This document shows, in pieces, positions 13,924 through 17,711 of a DNA stretch of 17,711 nucleotides. Source of the stretch: Verrucomicrobiota bacterium. GTDB lineage: Bacteria > Verrucomicrobiota > Verrucomicrobiia > Opitutales > Opitutaceae. Within the stretch, counting starts at the first letter, position 1; each line of letters starts with the position of its first letter. The translations under genes and the position numbers were made by a program. The notes beneath the pieces were generated by a model, which saw only the letters and a list, made by a program, of their open reading frames with translations, did not search any database and was not told the origin of the DNA. The stretch covers positions 1-17,711 of the forward strand of contig JAEXPL010000132.1 of assembly GCA_023446865.1 (NCBI GenBank), read 5' to 3'.

Positions 13924-15147
13924 TCAGCGGGCGCCTTCCGCCGGCGCGTGGATCTGGAAGCGGCCGCCGGCCTCGAGCAGCGCCAGGAAATAGAGCAGGC
14001 CGTTGTAGTAGCGCCACCGGCCGGAGGGGATGGGGGCATCCCAGACCCGCTGCAGGAACGGGCGGGCGAGCTCCGGGTCCGCCGCCAGACCGGCCACGGC
14101 CGCCGTGGCAAAGAGGCCAATCGAGTCGTCCGTCGAGACGGCCTTGCCCTCGAGGGTGTAGCGATCGGGGATGAAGTCCCCCTGCGAGAGCAGGAACCGG
14201 AGCACCCGGTTGCTCTGCTCGGTCTGCCACGGGTCGGTGGCGAACCAGGCGTGGTCGAGGGCGACATAGGCCAGCGTACGCCAGGCGTCGTAGCGAAAGT
14301 CGCCGCGCTCGCCGTCGACCGGCCGGCCGTCGAAATGGGCGTACTCCGGCATGAGACCGGTCCTCGGGTGGGCGGCCTTGTGGAAGAACTGGCGGCTGAC
14401 CGGGGCGCACTCCGCCCAGAACTTCCGCCCCTCTTCCGTGCGATCCCAGCGCGCCCACAACTCGTAGAAGAAGGGAAGATGGTACGACGGATCGGTGAAA
14501 CCGGAGCCCCAGGTGGTGGGGGCGAAAACAATCTGCCGCTGCTCGGCATTGAACATCGCGGCGGTGTTCGGGGCGCGCCGTTCGCGGCGCATGGCATCGA
14601 GCACAGCCTGCGCTTCCGCCCCGTAATCGATCCCGGCAGCGGAATGGCCCCAGCGGTTGGCGGCGAACAGCAGCGCCATGGCAAACCACTCCTCGCCGTC
14701 GGATGCGGAGCCGGGGTCGATGTGGGTGCCGTCGAACTTGCACTGCCAGGCGAAGAGCCCTTGGTTCGGGCCGTCGGCGTGGTACATGTACGCCTTCACC
14801 CAGCGCCAGAGGCGGTCGAACTCCTCCCGCTTGTCCAACTGCACGGCGAGCATCAGTCCGTAGGACATGCCCTCGCTGCGCACATCGCCGTTGCCGATGT
14901 CGGCGATGTAGGCCCGATCATCCCCGACCGGGTAATAGAGACGCTGGTCGGCGTCGCGCCCGTGGAAGAGCTGCGCCCAGGCGGCGTCGATCTTGGCCTG
15001 CACCTCGGCGTCGGACTTGCCGAGGACCTCGGTGAAGAGGTTGCGATGCCGGCCGGTGGCGAAGGCACCAGAGCCGGCCGAGCACGCGGCCGTCAGGACG
15101 ACGGTCGCGGCGAGAACGATCAGGAGGGCGGTACGACGCAAGGGCAT
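13924..15147 (-). CDS. GH8 reducing-end exo-oligoxylanase-like lipoprotein
   Basis: The 407-residue product is a close relative of the neighbouring GH8 protein. The general acid is Glu92 in GDVRSEGMSYGLMLAVQ and the base is Asp287 in GDFRYDAWRTLAYVALDH; blocks such as GEEWFAMALLFAANRWG, GFTDPSYHLPFFYELWARW and YYNGLLYFLALLEAGGRFQI align throughout. Its N-terminus differs: MPLRRTALLIVLAATVVLTAAC fits a lipoprotein signal with the cysteine at residue 22, so it is probably membrane-anchored while its paralogue is soluble. The start at 15147 is set by that signal; 45 codons of open frame upstream overlap the symporter's C-terminus and are not used. It begins 32 bases after the symporter stop, so these two are likely co-transcribed. 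The role is presumably trimming xylose from xylo-oligosaccharide reducing ends; the exact substrate is inferred. Confidence 0.88.
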   Translation of the reverse strand: MPLRRTALLIVLAATVVLTAACSAGSGAFATGRHRNLFTEVLGKSDAEVQAKIDAAWAQLFHGRDADQRLYYPVGDDRAYIADIGNGDVRSEGMSYGLMLAVQLDKREEFDRLWRWVKAYMYHADGPNQGLFAWQCKFDGTHIDPGSASDGEEWFAMALLFAANRWGHSAAGIDYGAEAQAVLDAMRRERRAPNTAAMFNAEQRQIVFAPTTWGSGFTDPSYHLPFFYELWARWDRTEEGRKFWAECAPVSRQFFHKAAHPRTGLMPEYAHFDGRPVDGERGDFRYDAWRTLAYVALDHAWFATDPWQTEQSNRVLRFLLSQGDFIPDRYTLEGKAVSTDDSIGLFATAAVAGLAADPELARPFLQRVWDAPIPSGRWRYYNGLLYFLALLEAGGRFQIHAPAEGAR

Positions 15148-15179
15148 GGTGGGAGAATCAGCCCCGAGTCGGCGCGCGG

Positions 15180-16718
15180 TCAAGCGGCCGAAGCGGCGGC
15201 GGCGCGCGCCGTGTCCGCCTTGCGGCGACGCTCGTTGAGCTCCTCGGACATCCGGATCGTGAGCGCTTTGCCCAGCGGGCACAGCGCGATGGCGATGGCG
15301 CCGCCGAAGAAGAGGAGGCCGACGCCGAAGCTGCTCGAGATGTGGTAGCCGACGATCGCGTTGGGCGCGCTCGGGGCGGTGGTCTCATAGCCCCAGAAGC
15401 CGGTCATGGCCCAGAGGAACACGGCGGAACCGAGCGCCAGGCCGGACTTGAGCGAGAAGCCGATGGTGGCGAAGACCATGCCGGTGAAGCGGCGGCCGAC
15501 CTGCCACTCCGAGTAGTCGGCGGCGTCGGCGTACATCGACCAGGCGGAGGCGATCGTCGGGGCGTAGAACACGGAGCCGAGCGCGGCGAGGACCACCATC
15601 GCGGTGGTGTCCGTCGGCGCGAGCCAGTAGTAGGCGCAGGCGTTGAGCCCGCCGAGGGCGAAGCCCCAGAAGATCACGGCCTTCTTGCCGAAGCGCTTGG
15701 CGAAGCCGGCGCAGAGGATGATGAAGATGATCGTGGTGCCGGTGCCGACCATGTTGACGATGCTGTTGAACACGTCGGCGACGTTGGCGGGCACGTTGGT
15801 GGCGGTGCCGTGCGCGATGTAGCCGAGCATCTCGTCGAAGATCTTGCCGAACAGACCGGGCAGCGGCGCGGCGTCCGGTGTGGTGAGGCCGAGCTTGGCG
15901 AGGAAGTTGAACATCGCGCCCTTGTCGGCGTACTGGTGGTAGAAGTTGTAGTGCGCCCCACCGCGGTAGGTGAGCATCGCGAAGTTGAAGAGCGTGAAGG
16001 CGACGAGGGCGTACCACGGCTTGTTCTTCGTGAGATCGAGGAAATCCTGCTTGGGCGAGGACTTCACCTCGTTCACCGGCTTGATGCGCTCCTTGGTGGT
16101 GAAGAAGGTGACGAGGAAGAGGACCAGGCAGAGGGCGGCCCAGATGGACATCGTGACCTGCCAGCCGAACTGCTTGTCGTGGCCTTGGGCGAACTTGGTG
16201 ACCAGCGGCAGCGTGAAGCCGCCGACGATGAACTGCGCGATGTTGACGGAGACGAACCGGTAGGAGTTGAGCTTCGTGCGCTCATTGAGATCGCCGGTCA
16301 TGACCGCGCTCAACGCCGAGTACGGCATGTTGTTCATCGAGTAGAGCGTCATCAGCATCGTGTTCGTGATGCCGGCGTACGCGATCATCATGCCCATGCT
16401 CCAGCCCTTCGGCGTGGTGTAGGCGAGGATCATCACCACCACCCACGGAATCGAGGTCCAGAGCACCCACGGGCGGAACTTGCCCCAACGCGTCGTCGTG
16501 CGATCGGCGAGGATGCCCATGATCGGATCGAACACGGCGTCCCACAGACGCGGCCACAGCAGGATGGCGGCCGCGGCGCTGGACGAGAGACCGAAGACGT
16601 CGGTATAGAAGCTGGTCTGGAACAGCACCATCGTCATGAAGACGAAGTTGGCCGCGGCATCACCACCGCTGTAGCCGGCTTTTTCCAGGAACGAGAGACG
16701 CTGAGGGGTATGACTCAT
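15180..16718 (-). CDS. GPH-family (glycoside-pentoside-hexuronide) cation:sugar symporter
   Basis: The 512-residue membrane protein has about 12 hydrophobic segments. The GPH signatures are present: the loop after the second segment, DPIMGILADRTTTRWGKFRPW (~64-84), and the YADAADYSEWQVGRR motif (~396-410). Family members carry melibiose, xylosides, glucuronides and similar sugars with sodium or protons. Here the cargo is probably xylose, xylo-oligosaccharides or (aldo)uronic acid (inference). Between the seventh and eighth segments (~255-320) it has a long hydrophilic and amphipathic insertion (AHYNFYHQYADKGAMFNF onward). This makes it longer than the ~450-470 residues usual for the family. 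The neighbours are GH52 upstream (60-base gap) and the GH8 lipoprotein downstream (32-base gap). The leader before the ATG is ACAAACCCCTTC, with no Shine-Dalgarno sequence. Confidence 0.9.
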   Translation of the reverse strand: MSHTPQRLSFLEKAGYSGGDAAANFVFMTMVLFQTSFYTDVFGLSSSAAAAILLWPRLWDAVFDPIMGILADRTTTRWGKFRPWVLWTSIPWVVVMILAYTTPKGWSMGMMIAYAGITNTMLMTLYSMNNMPYSALSAVMTGDLNERTKLNSYRFVSVNIAQFIVGGFTLPLVTKFAQGHDKQFGWQVTMSIWAALCLVLFLVTFFTTKERIKPVNEVKSSPKQDFLDLTKNKPWYALVAFTLFNFAMLTYRGGAHYNFYHQYADKGAMFNFLAKLGLTTPDAAPLPGLFGKIFDEMLGYIAHGTATNVPANVADVFNSIVNMVGTGTTIIFIILCAGFAKRFGKKAVIFWGFALGGLNACAYYWLAPTDTTAMVVLAALGSVFYAPTIASAWSMYADAADYSEWQVGRRFTGMVFATIGFSLKSGLALGSAVFLWAMTGFWGYETTAPSAPNAIVGYHISSSFGVGLLFFGGAIAIALCPLGKALTIRMSEELNERRRKADTARAAAASAA

Positions 16719-16778
16719 GAAGGGGTTTGTGGGGGGTTGCAGTGCACCGGAACGACGCGAGCGGACGAACGGACGGGC

Positions 16779-17711
16779 CTACTCGCGCAGCCAGAGGACG
16801 GTCGTCACCCCGCGCGGGTAATAGCGGCTGCCGCAGGTGACACCGGTCTCGCTGTTGATCTGGTCGCACATGGCGTGCTCGCCGCAGCCGGGCCGGCGCT
16901 GCCAGTCGGCATGCACGCGATCGGCGGCGCGGACGGCGTCGGTCATCGCTTCGGGGAAGAGTTCGCGCACGACGTGCTGGGAAATGGCGATCTTGCTGAA
17001 CCAGGTGTTCGTGCTGGTGCTGCTCATCTTCCACCCGCCGGACTTGCCGTCGAGGCAGACGCCGGGCTGGAGGATGCCGCACAGATGCTTGGAGAGGAGC
17101 CCGAGCAGCTCGCCGATCCGACCATTCCGGTCGACGGCGTCCTTCAGGCCCAGATAGAGCGGATAGACGAAACCTTCGACCGCCGGGATGATCCGCGAGC
17201 GGTTGCCCTTCTCGAAGACGGCCGGGAACGACTGGGTGTCGGGCTCGAACTTCGTCGCAAGCGTCTTCGCCAGGAGGTCGGCGGTGGCGCGGGCGGCGGC
17301 GGAGTCGTCCTTCAACCCGAGGCGCTTGAACGCCTGCTCGAGGAGCACCCAGGCGCCGAGCGTCTTGACGGAAAGGTAGAGGTTGTTGCGCGCCTGCCCG
17401 AGGGAGACGTCGAGGCTGTCGTAGGTCGTGATCTCGGCGCCGTCGAGGCCGCAGCGGGCGCTGTCGTGCTTCATCACGCCGTCGCGCAGCTTTGGATTCG
17501 GATTGTCGCGGCGGCGCATGCTCTCCGCGCAGGCGAGGAGCACGGGCTGGCGCTTGCGCAGCCACTTCATGTCGCCGGTCTTCTCGGCGTAGGTCACGGC
17601 GCACAGCACCCAGTTGAGGAGCTGCTCCATCGTCATGTGGCTGAAGCAGCCGTGGAGATGGTCGCACTCGTAGCTGGAGTGGCCGGGCGGGGTGAAATGG
17701 TTCATCACCCC
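16779..17711 (-). CDS. GH52-type beta-xylosidase, C-terminal part (partial)
   Basis: The frame runs out of the window at 17711, so only the last 310 residues are seen; the N-terminus is missing. The sequence has the repeated-helix character of an (alpha/alpha)6 barrel. I read it as the C-terminal catalytic half of family GH52, from MNHFTPPGHSSYE, GCFSHMTMEQLLNWVL, KHDSARCGLDGAEI and especially ITTYDSLDVSLGQARNNLYL, whose first aspartate is the probable general acid of clan GH-O enzymes. GH52 members are retaining beta-xylosidases of about 700 residues that cut xylose from non-reducing ends. The closing region (WFSKIAISQHVV, CDQINSETGVTCGSRYYPRG) also fits. The main alternative is GH116, of the same clan. 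It is the most upstream visible gene of the xylan locus, 60 bases before the symporter. The missing catalytic nucleophile would lie outside the window. Confidence 0.75.
   Translation of the reverse strand, partial: GVMNHFTPPGHSSYECDHLHGCFSHMTMEQLLNWVLCAVTYAEKTGDMKWLRKRQPVLLACAESMRRRDNPNPKLRDGVMKHDSARCGLDGAEITTYDSLDVSLGQARNNLYLSVKTLGAWVLLEQAFKRLGLKDDSAAARATADLLAKTLATKFEPDTQSFPAVFEKGNRSRIIPAVEGFVYPLYLGLKDAVDRNGRIGELLGLLSKHLCGILQPGVCLDGKSGGWKMSSTSTNTWFSKIAISQHVVRELFPEAMTDAVRAADRVHADWQRRPGCGEHAMCDQINSETGVTCGSRYYPRGVTTVLWLRE

Noticed and set aside
12519..15348. Two long plus-strand frames opposite the GH8 genes (12519-13781, 13948-15348)
   Set aside because: Both mirror GH8 genes with visible acid and base residues; the plus-strand translations have no recognisable domain.

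Overview
The window is high-GC DNA that looks like a chromosome segment of the Verrucomicrobiota, most probably Opitutaceae. That call is an inference from gene content (glucuronoxylan enzymes with a LacI regulator and a GPH symporter, and no SusC/SusD pair), from strong third-position G/C bias, from start codons without Shine-Dalgarno sequences, and from GGTAGGG-type intergenic hairpin repeats that I associate with that family. No rRNA is present to confirm it.

Left part (1-3366): the window opens in the last codons of a homodimeric-type glycyl-tRNA synthetase gene. Thirty-two bases after its stop codon lies a second, orphan copy of the last 19 codons, which differs mostly at synonymous positions. 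Back-to-back stem-loops follow (259-511). Next come a Fic-family AMP-transferase with its own small palindrome, a gene-free stretch with inverted CTTTAAAAGC repeats, and two adjacent unrecognised genes, the second with an Mrr-like winged-helix N-terminus. The DNA from about 450 to 3366 is visibly richer in A/T than the rest and looks like an accessory insertion downstream of the synthetase gene.

Middle (3463-6516): a conserved protein of unknown function with a Cys-X3-Cys-X2-Cys-X5-Cys cluster is divergent from a PAS-domain protein that has no recognisable output domain. A LacI-family repressor gene follows, with a palindromic operator candidate touching its start codon.

Right part (6538-17711): seven genes, all on the minus strand, form a glucuronoxylan-oligosaccharide utilisation locus. 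In transcription order they are a GH52 beta-xylosidase (N-terminus outside the window), a GPH-family sugar symporter, two GH8 reducing-end exo-oligoxylanase-like enzymes (one lipoprotein, one ordinary secreted), a GH67 alpha-glucuronidase, a sialate-O-acetylesterase-type (SASA) esterase probably acting on acetyl-xylan oligomers, and a GH43 beta-xylosidase/arabinofuranosidase. Together they could strip glucuronate, acetyl and arabinose side groups from xylo-oligosaccharides and trim the chain from both ends, with the symporter importing the products. No endo-xylanase, xylose isomerase or xylulokinase is seen here. The LacI gene converges on the locus and is its likely regulator, but I found no operator shared between them.
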